From assembly GCF_963678635.1 (NCBI RefSeq), contig NC_087064.1, positions 61,125,548 to 61,189,547 of the forward strand: a stretch of 64,000 nt of DNA. The letters are read 5' to 3'. The position numbers and the translations under genes were made by a program. Shown here one piece after another: positions 25,441 through 36,063 of the stretch (its first letter is position 1; every line of letters begins with the position of its first letter). Below the pieces are notes generated by a model. It did not search any database. It saw only the letters and a list, made by a program, of their open reading frames with translations, and was not told the DNA's origin. The stretch comes from Symsagittifera roscoffensis (Eukaryota > Xenacoelomorpha > Acoela > Convolutidae).

Positions 25441-28400
25441 TATGATGTTAACTAAGAGACTGTGTTTGCTAATGATCATCCTTTTTCCGAAGTTTTTGGT
25501 TGATTTGTTTTTTTTCTGTAACATGAAAAATAGAAGTATTGAAAACGTTTTTTTTTTCATTTGCGTTTAAGCTCTACGTCAAATGGATTTGCAAAATATT
25601 GTTTTTCGAATATTATGAAAAGTTTTCGCCCATGGTGAGGCTCGAACCTTCGACCCTGGGATTAAGAGTCCCATGCTCTACCGACTGAGCTAGCCGGGCT
25701 GTATGAAATTAATGAAGATACTCTGTTTGTTAATGACCATTTTTTTTTTCCGAAATTTTTGTTGAATTGTCTTTTCTTTTACTCAAAATATAGAAAAAGT
25801 AATTTTTTCATTTGCGGTCAAGTCAAGCTTTGCGTCAGATGGAATTGCAAAAGGTTGTGTTTTGATTATTATAAAAATTCTGGCCCAACGTCGGGCTCGA
25901 ACCCACGACCCTGGGATGGAGAGTCCCATGCTCTACCGACTGAGCTAGCCGGGCTGTATGATGTTAACGATGAGACTGTGTTTGCTAATGATCACCCTTT
26001 TTCCGAATTTTTGGGTTGATTTAATTTTTTCTGTTATATGAAATATAGATGTATTGAAAACGTTTTTTTTTTTCATTTGCGTTTAAGCTCTACGTCAAAT
26101 GGATTTGCAAAATATTGTTTTTTGAATATTATGAAAAGTTTTTGCCCATCGTGAGGCTCGAACCCACGACCCTGGGAGTAAGAATCCCATGCTCTACCGA
26201 CTGAGCTAGCCGGGCTGTATGAAATTAATGAAGATACTCTTTTTGTTAATGACCATCTTTTTTTTCGAAATTTTTGTTGAATTGTCTTTTGTTTTACTCA
26301 AAATATAGAAAAAATAATTTTTTCATTTGCGGTCAGGTCAAGCTTTGCGTCAGATGAAATTGCAAAAGGTTGTGTTTTGAGTATTATAAAAAATCTCGCC
26401 CAACGTGGGGCTCGAAATCACGACCCTAGGATGAAGAGTCCAATGCTCTTCCGACTGAGCTAGCCGGGCTGTATGATATTAACGAAGAGACTGTGTTTGT
26501 TAATGATCATCCTTTTTCCGAAGTTTTTGGTTGATTTAATTTTTTCTGTTATATGAAATATAGAAGTATTGAAAACGTTTTTTTTTTTCATTTGCGTTTA
26601 AGCTCTACGTCAAATGGATTTGCAAAATATTGTTTTTCGAATATTATGAAAAGTTTTCGCCCATCTTGAGGCTCGAACCCACGACCCTGGGAGTAAGAAT
26701 CCCATGCTCTACCGACTGAGCTAGCCGGGCTGTATGAAATTAATGAAGATACTCTTTTTGTTAATGACCATATTTTTTTTCGAAATTTTTGTTGAATTGT
26801 CTTTTGTTTTACTCAAAATATAGAAAAAGTAATTTTTTCATTTGCGGTCAGGTCAAGCTTTGCGTCAGATGAAATTGCAAAAGGTTGTGTTTTGAGTATT
26901 ATAAAAAATCTCTCCCATCGTGGGGCTCGAAACCACGACCCTAGGATGAAGAGTCCAATGCTCTTCCGACTGAGCTAGCCGGTCTGTATGATTTTAACGA
27001 AGAGACTGTGTTTGTTAATGATCATCCTTTTTCCGAAGTTTTTGCTTGATTTAATTTTTTCTGTTATATGAAATATAGAAGTATTGAAAACGTTTTTTTT
27101 TTCATTTGCGTTTAAGCTCTACGTCAAATGGATTTGCAAAATATTGTTTTGTGATTTTATGAAAAAGTTTTCGCTCACGTGGGGCTCGAATCCACGATCC
27201 TGGAATAAAGAGTCTCATGCTCTACAGACTGAGCTAGCCGGGCTGTATGATGTTAACTAAGAGACTGTTTTTGCTAATGATCATCCTTTTTCCGAAGTTA
27301 TTGGTTGAATTGTTTTTTCTGTTATATAAAATATAGGAGAATTGAAATTTTTTTTCTCCAATCTCTACCGGCTGAGCTAGCCGGACTGTATGTTGTTAAC
27401 TAAGAATTTGTGTTTGCTAATGATCATCCTTTTTCCGAAGTTTTTGGTTGATTTGTTTTTTTTGTGTTATATGAAAAATAGAAGTATTGAAAATGTTTTT
27501 TTTTTCATTTGCGTTTAAGCTCTACGTCAAATGGATTTGCAAAATATTGTTTTTCGAATATTATGAAAAGTTTTTGCCCATCGTGAGGCTCGAACCTTCG
27601 ACCCTGGGATTAAGAGTCCCATGCTCTACCGACTGAGCTAGCCTGGCTGTATGAAATTAATGAAGATACTCTGTTTGTTAATGACCATCTTTTTTTCGAA
27701 ATTTTTGTTGAATGGTCTTTTCTTTTACTCAAAATATAGAAAAAGTAATTTTTTCATTTGCGGTCAGGTCAAGCTTTGCGTCAGATGGAATTGCAAAAGG
27801 TTGTGTTTTGATTATTATAAAAATTCTGGCCCAACGTCGGGCTCGAACCCACGACCCTGGGATGGAGAGTCCCATGCTCTACCGACTTAGCTAGCCGGGC
27901 TGTATGATATTAACGATGAGACTGTGTTTGCTAATGATCACCCTTTTTCCGAATTTTTTGTTGAATTGTTTTTTCTGTTGAATCAAATATAGAAGAATTG
28001 ATAAGGTTTTTTTTTCAATTGCGTTTATGCACTCCGTCAAATGGATTTGCAATAGATTGTTTTTTGAATACCTAATAATCTTTTCGCCGAACGTGCGGCT
28101 GGAACCCATGACCCTGGGTTTAAGATTCGCATGCTCTACCGATTGAGCTAGCCGTGCTTTATGATGTAAACTAAGAGACTGTGTTTGCTAATGATCACCC
28201 TTTTTCCGAAATTTTAGTTGAATTGTTTTTATGTTATATAAAATATAGAAGAATTGAAAAGGTTTTTTTAAATTTGCTTTCAAGCTCTCCTTCAATTGGA
28301 TTTGCAAAATATTATATCTTTGAAGATTATAAAAAATTTTTGCCCAACTTGGTGCTCGAACCCACGACCCTGGGAGTAAGAATCCCATGCTCTACCGACT

Positions 28401-28850
28401 GAGCTAGCCGGGCTGTATGAAATTAATGAAGATACTCTTTTTGTTAATGACCATCTTTTTTTTCGAAATTTTTGTTGAATTGTCTTTTCTTTTACTCAAA
28501 ATCTAGAAAAAGTAATTTTTTCATTTGCGGTCAGGTCAAGCTTTGCGTCAGATGGAATTGCAAAAGGTTGTGTCTTGATTATTATAAAAATTCTCGCCCA
28601 ACGTCGGGCTCGAACCCACGACCCTGGGATGAAGACTCCCATGCTCTACCGACTGAGCTAGCCGGGCTGTATGATATTAACGAAGAGACTGTGTTTGCTA
28701 ATGATCACCCTTTTTCCGAATTTTTTGTTGAATTGTTTTTTCTGTTGAATAAATTATAGAAGAATTGATAAGGTTTTTTTTCAATTGCGTTTATGCACTC
28801 CGTCAAATATATTTGCAAAACATTGTTTTTTGAATACTCAAAAATCTTTT
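25440..28850 (-). repeat. Mixed units related to the 1101-bp block
   Basis: About 13 units. They include two further CTC-anticodon copies (25882, 27828) and a unit type with CATCTTGAGGCTCG and GGGAGTAAGAATCCC near 26660, which is the apparent source of the displaced patch at 52435. From about 27950 a new spacer type (GAATTGATAAGG with CAATTGCGTTTATGCACTCC) appears and dominates further right. Confidence 0.7.
25882..25954 (-). pseudogene. CTC-anticodon tRNA-like copy outside the 1101-bp repeat
   Basis: It has the same tRNA body and CTCTCCA loop as the copy at 18137, but its flank reads GCTGTATGATGTTAACGATG, unlike the repeat members. This variant has therefore spread by exchange beyond its own higher-order block. 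Confidence 0.6.
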
Positions 28851-31800
28851 CGCCCAACGTGGGGCTGGAACCCATGACCCTGGGATTAAGATTTGCATGC
28901 TCTACCGATTGAGCTAGCCGGGCTTTATGATGTAAACTAAGAGACTGTGTTTGCTAATGATCACCCTTTTTCCGAAATTTTAGTTGAATTGTTTTTATGT
29001 TAAATAAAATATAGAAGAATTGAAAAGGTTTTTTTTATTTGCTTTCAAGCTCTCCGTCAATTGGATTTGCAAAATATTATCTCTTTGAAGATTATAAAAA
29101 ATTTTCGCCCAACTTGGTGCTCGAACCCACGACCGTGGGAGTAAGAATCCCATGCGCTACCGACTGAGCTAGCCGGGCTGTATGATATTAACAAAGAGAC
29201 TGTGTTTGGTAATGATCACCCTTTTTTCCGAATTTTTTGTTGAATTGTTTTTTCTGTTGAGTAAAATATAGAAGAATTGAAAAGGTTTTTTTTCAATTGC
29301 GTTTGTGCACTCCGTCAAATGGATTTGCAAAAGATTGTTTTTTGAATATTCAAAAAACTTTTCGCCGATCGTGGGGCTGGAACTCATGACCCTGGGATTA
29401 AGAGTGCAATGCTCTACCGACTGCGCTAGCCGGGCTTTATGATGTAAGCTAAGAGTTTGTGTTTGCCAATGATCACCCTTTTTTCCGAATTTTTTGTTGA
29501 ATTGTTTTTTCTGTTGAGTAAAATATAGAAGAATTGAAAAGGTTTTTTTTCAATTGCGTTTGTGCACTCCGTCAAATGAGTTTGCAAAAGATTGTTTTTT
29601 GAATACTCAAAAAACTTTTCGCCGAACGTGGGGCTGGAACGCATGACCATGGGATTAAGATTCCCGTGCTCTACCGACTGAGCTAGCCGGGCTTTATGAT
29701 GTAAACTAAGAGAATGTGTTTGCTAATGATCATCCTTTTTCCGAACTTTTTGGTTGATTTGTTTTTTCTGTTATATAAAATATAGAAGAATTGAAAAGGT
29801 TTTTTTTCTTTGCTTTTAAGCTCTCCGTCAATTGGATTTGCAAAATGATGTTTTTTTGAAGATAATAAAAAATTTTCGCCCATCTTGGGGCTCGAACCCA
29901 CGACCCTGGGTTTAAGAATCCCATGCTCTACCGACTGAGCTAGCCGGACTATATGATCTTCACGAACAGACTGTGTTTGCTAACGATCACCCTTTTTCCG
30001 AAATTTTTGTTGAATTGTTTTTTCTGTTGAGTAAAATATAGAAGAATTGAAAAGGTTTTTTTTCAATTGCGTTTGTGCACTCCGTCAAATGGATTTGCAA
30101 AAGATTGTTTTTTGAATATTCAAAAAAATTTTCGCCGATCGTGGGGCTGGAACTCATGACCCTGGGATTAAGAGTGCAATGCTCTACCGACTGCGCTAGC
30201 CGGGCTTTATGATGTAAGCTAAGAGTTTGTGTTTGCCAATGATCATCCTTTTCCGAAAGTTTTGGTTGAATTGTTTTTTCTGTTATATAAAATATAGAAG
30301 AATTGAAAAGGTTTTTTGTATTTGCTTTTAAGCTCTCCGTCAATTGGATTTGCAAATTATTGTTTTTTTTCGAAGATTATAAAATCTTTTCGCCCAACGT
30401 GGGGCTGGAACCCATGACCCTGGGATTAAGATTTGCATGCTCTACCGATTGAGCTAGCCGGGCTTTATGATGTAAACTAAGAGACTGTGTTTGCTAATGA
30501 TCACCCTTTTTCCGAAATTTTAGTTGAATTGTTTTTATGTTATATAAAATATAGAAGAATTGAAAAGGTTTTTTTTATTTGCTTTCAAGCTCTCCGTCAA
30601 TTGGATTTGCAAAATATTATCTCTTTGAAGATTATAAAAAATTTTCGCCCAACTTGGTGCTCGAACCCACGACCGTGGGAGTAAGAATCCCATGCGCTAC
30701 CGACTGAGCTAGCCGGGCTGTATGATATTAACAAAGAGACTGTGTTTGGTAATGATCACCCTTTTTTCCGAATTTTTTGTTGAATTGTTTTTTCTGTTGA
30801 GTAAAATATAGAAGAATTGAAAAGGTTTTTTTTTCAATTGCGTTTGTGCACTCCGTCAAATGGATTTGCAAAAGATTGTTTTTTGAATATTCAAAAAACT
30901 TTTCGCCGATCGTGGGGCTGGAGCTCATGACCCTGGGATTAAGAGTGCAATGCTCTACCGACTGCGCTAGCCGGGCTTTATGATGTAAGCTAAGAGTTTG
31001 TGTTTGCCAATGATCACCCTTTTTTCCGAATTTTTTGTTGAATTGTTTTTTCTGTTGAGTAAAATATAGAAGAATTGAAAAGGTTTTTTTTCAATTGCGT
31101 TTGTGCACTCCGTCAAATGAGTTTGCAAAAGATTGTTTTTTGAATACTCAAAAAACTTTTCGCCGAACGTGGGGCTGGAACGCATGACCATGGGATTAAG
31201 ATTCCCGTGCTCTACCGACTGAGCTAGCCGGGCTTTATGATGTAAACTAAGAGAATGTGTTTGCTAATGATCATCCTTTTTCCGAACTTTTTGGTTGATT
31301 TGTTTTTTCTGTTATATAAAATATAGAAGAATTGAAAAGGTTTTTTTTCTTTGCTTTTAAGCTCTCCGTCAAATGGATTTGCAAAATGATGTTTTTTTGA
31401 AGATAATAAAAAATTTTCGCCCATCTTGGGGCTCGAACCCACGACCCTGGGTTTAAGAATCCCATGCTCTACCGACTGAGCTAGCCGGACTATATGATCT
31501 TCACGAACAGACTGTGTTTGCTAACGATCACCCTTTTTCCGAAATTTTTGTTGAATTGTTTTTTCTGTTGAGTAAAATATAGAAGAATTGAAAAGGTTTT
31601 TTTTCAATTGCGTTTGTGCACTCCGTCAAATGGATTTGCAAAAGATTGTTTTTTGAATATTCAAAAAACTTTTCGCCGATAGTGGGGCTGGAACTCATGA
31701 CCCTGGGATTAAGAGTGCAATGCTCTACCGACTGCGCTAGCCGGGCTTTATGATGTAAGCTAAGAGTTTGTGTTTGCCAATGATCATCCTTTTCCGAAAG

Positions 31801-31930
31801 TTTTGGTTGAATTGTTTTTTCTGTTATATAAAATATAGAAGAATTGAAAAGGTTTTTTGTATTTGCTTTTAAGGTCTCCGTCAATTGGATTTGCAAATTA
31901 TTGTTTTTTTCGAAGATTATAAAAACTTTT
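28850..31930 (-). repeat. ~1541-bp higher-order repeat (6 units), two copies
   Basis: The interval 28850-30390 is repeated at 30391-31930, offset 1540-1541 throughout. The copies share distinctive tRNA variants: GGGGCTGGAACTCATGACC T arms, CCGACTGCGCTAGCC D arms and GTGCAATGCTC anticodon-stem changes. None of these tRNAs is intact: the T loop reads CCAGCCCC instead of CGAGCCCC on the tRNA strand, which removes the invariant B-box CGA. Confidence 0.85.
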
Positions 31931-32186
31931 CGCCCAACTTGGTGCTCGAACCTATGACCCTGGGATTAAGAGTCGTATGCTCTACCGACTGAGCTAGCCG
32001 GGCTGTATGATGTTATCTAAGAGACTGTGTTTCCTAATGATCACCCTTTTTCCGAAATTTTTATTGAATTGTTTTTTTCTGTTGAATAAAATATAGAGGA
32101 ATTGATAATGTTTTTTTAAATTGCGTTTAAGCACTCCGTCAAATCGATTCGCAAAAGATTGTTTTTTGAATACTATAAAAAGTTTT

Positions 32187-32259
32187 CGCCCAACGTGGGG
32201 CTCGAACCCACGACCTTGGGATTAAAAGTCCCATGCTCTACCGACTGAACTAGCCGGGC
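32187..32259 (-). tRNA. tRNA-Lys-like, TTT anticodon
   Basis: The loop CTTTTAA on a perfect TGGGA/TCCCA stem gives anticodon TTT (Lys AAA). The acceptor and T arm are canonical. The D stem has a T11-G24 wobble, and one variable-loop base is A instead of G. A T5 run follows five nucleotides past the 3' end. The sister copy at 33939 has one more change, in the T loop. Confidence 0.5.
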
Positions 32260-33938
32260 TGTATGATGTTAACTAAGAGAGTGTGTTTGTTAATGATCGT
32301 CCTTTTTCCGAAGTTTTTGGTTGAATTGTTTTTTCTGTTATATAAAATAAACAGATTTGAATTGAAAAGTTTCTTATTTACCCTGAAAGCTCTCCGTCAT
32401 TTGGATTTGAAAAACATTGTTTTTTGATTATTATAAAAAAAATTCGCCCATCGTGGGGCTCCAACCCACGACCTTGGGAGTAAGAATTCCATGCTCTAAC
32501 GACTGAGCTAGGCGGGCTGTATTATTAAACTGGAGAGACTGTGTTTGTTAATGATCGTCTTTTTTTCGAAATTTTTGTTGAATTGTTTTTTTTTTTCACT
32601 CAAAATATAGAAGAATTGAAAAGTAATTTTTTTCATTTGCGGTCAAGCTTTGTGTCAGATAGAATTGCAAAAGTTTGTGTATTGAATTTTTTACTAACTG
32701 TTCGCTCATCGCGGGGCTCGAATCCACGACCCTGGGTTTAAGAATCCCATGCTCTACCGACTGAGCTAGCCGGACTATATGATCTTCACGAAGAGACTGT
32801 GTTTGCTAACGATCACCCTTTTTCCGAAATTTTTGTTGAATTGTTTTTTCTGTTGAGTAAAATATAGAAGAATTGATAAGGTTTTTTTTTCAATTGCGTT
32901 TATGCACTCTGTCAAATGAGTTTGCAAAAGATTGTTTTTTGAATACTCAAAAAACTTTTCGCCGAACGTGGGGCTGGAACTCATGACCATGGGATTAAGA
33001 TTCCCGTGCTCTACCGACTGAGCTAGCCGGGCTTTATGATGTAAACTAAGAGAATGTGTTTGCTAATGATCTTCCTTTTTCCGAACTTTTTGGTTGATTT
33101 GTTTTTTCTGTTATATAAAATATAGAAGAATTGAAAAGGTTTTTTTTTCTTTGCTTTTAAGCTCTCCGTCAATTGGATTTGCAAAATGATGTTTTTTTGA
33201 AGATTATAAAAAATTTTCGCGCATCTTGGGGCTCGAACCCACGACCCTGGGTTTAAGAATCCCATGCTCTACCGACTGAGCTAGCCGAAGAGACTGTGTT
33301 TGCTAACGATCACCCTTTTTCCGAAATTTTTGTTGAATTGAAAAGGTTTTTTTTTTCAATTGCGTTTGTGCACTCCGTCAAATGGATTTGCAAAAGATTG
33401 TTTTTTGAATATTCAAAAAATTTTTCGCCGAACGTGGGGCTGGAACACATGACCCTGGGATTAAGAGTGCAATGCTCTACCGACTGCGCTAGCCGGGCTT
33501 TATGATGTCAGCTAAGAGTTTGTGTTTGCTAATGATCATCCTTTTTCCGAAAGTTTTGGTTGAATTGTTTTTTCTTTTATATAAAATATAGAAGAATTGA
33601 AAAGGTTTTTTTATTTGCTCTTAAGCTCTCCGTCAATTGGATTTGCAAATTATTGTTTTTTTTCGAAGATTATAAAAACTTTTCGCCCAACTTGGTGCTC
33701 GAACCCATGACCCTGGGATTAAGAGTCGTATGCTCTACCGACTGAGCTAGCCGGGCTGTATGATGTTATCTAAGAGACTGTGTTTCCTAATGATCACCCT
33801 TTTTCAGAAATTTTTATTGAATTGTTTTTTCTGTTGAATAAAATATAGAGGAATTGATAATGTTTTTTTTAATTGCGTTTAAGCACTCCGTCAAATCGAT
33901 TCGCAAAAGATTGTTTTTTGAATACTATAAAAAGTTTT

Positions 33939-34011
33939 CGCCCAACGTGGGGATCGAACCCACGACCTTGGGATTAAAAGTCCCATGCTCTACCGACTGA
34001 ACTAGCCGGGC
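33939..34011 (-). tRNA. tRNA-Lys-like, TTT anticodon (duplicate)
   Basis: This is the copy of 32187 generated by the 1753-bp displaced duplication. It differs by T59 in the T loop (CGATCCC instead of CGAGCCC on the tRNA strand). All stems remain paired. Confidence 0.45.
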
Positions 34012-34967
34012 TGTATGATGGTAACTAAGAGAGTGTGTTTGTTAATGATCGTCCTTTTTCCGAAGTTTTTGGTTGAATTGTTTTTTCTGTTATATAAAAT
34101 AAACAGATTTGAATTGAAAAGATTCTTATTTACCCTGAAGCTCTCCGTCATTTGGATTTGAAAAACATTGTTTTTTGATTATTATAAAAAAAATTCGCCC
34201 GTCGTGGGACTCCAACCCACGACCTTGGGAGTAAGAATTCCATGCTCTAACGACTGAGCTAGACGGGCTGTATTATTAAACTGGAGAGACTGTGTTTGTT
34301 AATGATCGTCTTTTTTTCGAAATTTTTGTTGAATTGTTTTTTCTTTCACTCAAAATATAGAAGAGTTGAAAAGTAATTTTTTTCATTTGCGGTCAAGCTT
34401 TGCGTCAGATAGAATTGCAAAAGTTTGTGTATTGAATTTTTTACTAACTGTTCGCTCATCGCGGGGCTCGAATCCACGACTCTGGGATTAAGAGTCCCAT
34501 GCTCTACCGACTGAGCTACCCGGGCTGTATGATGATAACTAAGAGACTGTGTTTCCTAATGATCATCCTTTTTCCGAAGTTTTTGGTTGAATTTTTTTTT
34601 CTGTTATATAAAATATAGAGGAATTGATAAGGTTTTTTTTCAATTGCGTTTAAGCACTCCGTCAAATAGATCCGCAAAAGATTGTTTTTGAATACCATAA
34701 AAACTTTTCGCCCAACGTGGGGCTCGAACTAACGACCCTGGGATTAAGAGTCCCATGCTCTACCGACTGAGCTAGCCGGGCTGTATGAGGTTAACTAAGA
34801 GACTGTGTTTGCTAATGATCACCCTTTTTCCGAAATTTTTAGTGAATTGTTTTTTCTGTTGAATAAAATATAGAGGAATTGATAAGGTTTTTTTTTTTCA
34901 ATTGCGTTTAAGCACTCCGTCAAATGGATTCGCAAAAGATTGTTTTTTGAATACCATAAAAACTTTT

Positions 34968-35040
34968 CGCCCAACGTGGGGCTCGAACCCACGACCCTGG
35001 GATTAAGAGTCCCATGCTCTACCGACTGAGCTAGCCGGGC
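34968..35040 (-). tRNA. Intact tRNA-Lys(CUU), leftmost perfect copy
   Basis: The acceptor is GCCCGGC paired with GTTGGGC (two G-T wobbles, as normal for this tRNA) and the discriminator is G. The D arm GCTC/GAGC has the loop GG pair, the anticodon arm is TGGGA-CTCTTAA-TCCCA, and the T arm is GTGGG-TTCGAGC-CCCAC. Anticodon CTT decodes AAG. The internal A box and the B box GGTTCGAGCCC are intact, and a T5 Pol III terminator starts five nucleotides after the 3' end. There is no encoded CCA and no intron. It is the first faultless copy after 28 kb of degenerate ones. It may or may not be transcribed; sequence alone cannot tell. Confidence 0.85.
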
Positions 35041-35224
35041 TGTATGAGGTTAACTAAGAGACTGTGTTTGCTAATGATCACCCTTTTCACGAAATTTTTG
35101 TTGAATTGTTTTTTCTGTTGAATAAAATATAGAGGAATTGATAAGGTTTTTTTTTCAATTGCGTTTAAGCACTCTGTCAAATGGATTTGCAAAATAATGT
35201 TTTTTGGATATTTTAGAAACTTTT

Positions 35225-35297
35225 TGCCCAACGTGGGTCTCGAACCCACGACCCTGGGATTAAGAGTCCCATGCTCTACCGACTGAGCTAGCCGGGC
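35225..35297 (-). tRNA. Near-intact tRNA-Lys(CUU), A73
   Basis: Two changes from the intact copy: discriminator A and A at the variable T-loop position 60. All stems pair. The downstream + strand reads TTTTAGAAACTTTTTGC, so on the tRNA strand the first run is A5 and then T3. The usual T5 terminator is missing. Confidence 0.65.
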
Positions 35298-35479
35298 TGT
35301 ATGATGATAACTAATAGATTGTGTTTGCTAATGATCACCCTTTTTACGAAATTTTTGTTGAATTGTTTTTTCTGTTGAATAAAATATAGAGGAATTGATA
35401 AGGTTTTTTTCAATTGCGTTTAAGCACTCCGTCAAATGGATTCGCAAAAGATTGTTTTTTGAATACCATAAAAACTTTT

Positions 35480-35552
35480 CGCCCAACATGGGGCTCGAAC
35501 CCACGACCCTGGAATTAAGAGTCCCATGCTCTACCGACTGAGCTAGCCGGGC
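35480..35552 (-). tRNA. Near-intact tRNA-Lys(CUU), two wobble changes
   Basis: C65 and C40 are both T, turning two G-C pairs into G-T wobbles (T stem and anticodon stem). Loops and boxes are unchanged, and a T5 terminator is present. Confidence 0.6.
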
Positions 35553-35734
35553 TGTATGAATATAACTAATAGATTGTGTTTGCTAATGATCACCCTTTTT
35601 ACGAAATTTTTGTTGAATTGTTTTTTCTGTTGAATAAAATATAGAGGAATTGATAAGGTTTTTTTCAATTGCGTTTAAGCACTCCGTCAAATGGATTCGC
35701 AAAAGATTGTTTTTTGAATACCATAAAAACTTTT

Positions 35735-35807
35735 CGCCCAACACGGGGCTCGAACCCACGACCCTGGAATTAAGAGTCCCATGCTCTACCGACTGAGCTA
35801 GCCGGGC
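35735..35807 (-). tRNA. Near-intact tRNA-Lys(CUU), weakened T stem
   Basis: The T-stem 3' strand reads CCCGT, giving two G-T pairs at the base of the stem. It shares the C40-to-T change with the neighbour at 35480. A T5 terminator is present. Confidence 0.55.
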
Positions 35808-35990
35808 TGTATGATGATTACTAATAGATTGTGTTTGCTAATGATCACCCTTTTTACGAATTTTTTGTTGAATTGTTTTTTCTGTTGAATAAAATATAGA
35901 GGAATTGATAAGGTTTTTTTTCAATTGCGTTTAAGCACTCCGTCAAATGGATTCGCAAAAGATTGTTTTTTGAATACCATAAGAACTTTT

Positions 35991-36063
35991 CGCCCATCGT
36001 GGGGCTCGATCCCACGACCCTGGGATTAAGAGTCCCATGCTCTACCGACTGAGCTAGCCGGGC
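35991..36063 (-). tRNA. tRNA-Lys(CUU)-like, T54 lost
   Basis: T54 is A (B box GGATCGAGCCC) and T67 is A, opposing G6. The anticodon arm is intact. The B-box change probably weakens TFIIIC binding. Confidence 0.5.

Larger units (their letters stand above)
31931..34700 (-). repeat. Mixed units with a ~1753-bp displaced duplication
   Basis: The set from CGCCCAACTTGGTGCTCG at 31931 through the unusual AAACAGATTTGAATTG spacer near 32350 recurs at 33684-34440. It includes the two TTT-anticodon tRNA copies at 32187 and 33939. One unit at about 33280-33340 has lost most of its spacer. Confidence 0.75.
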
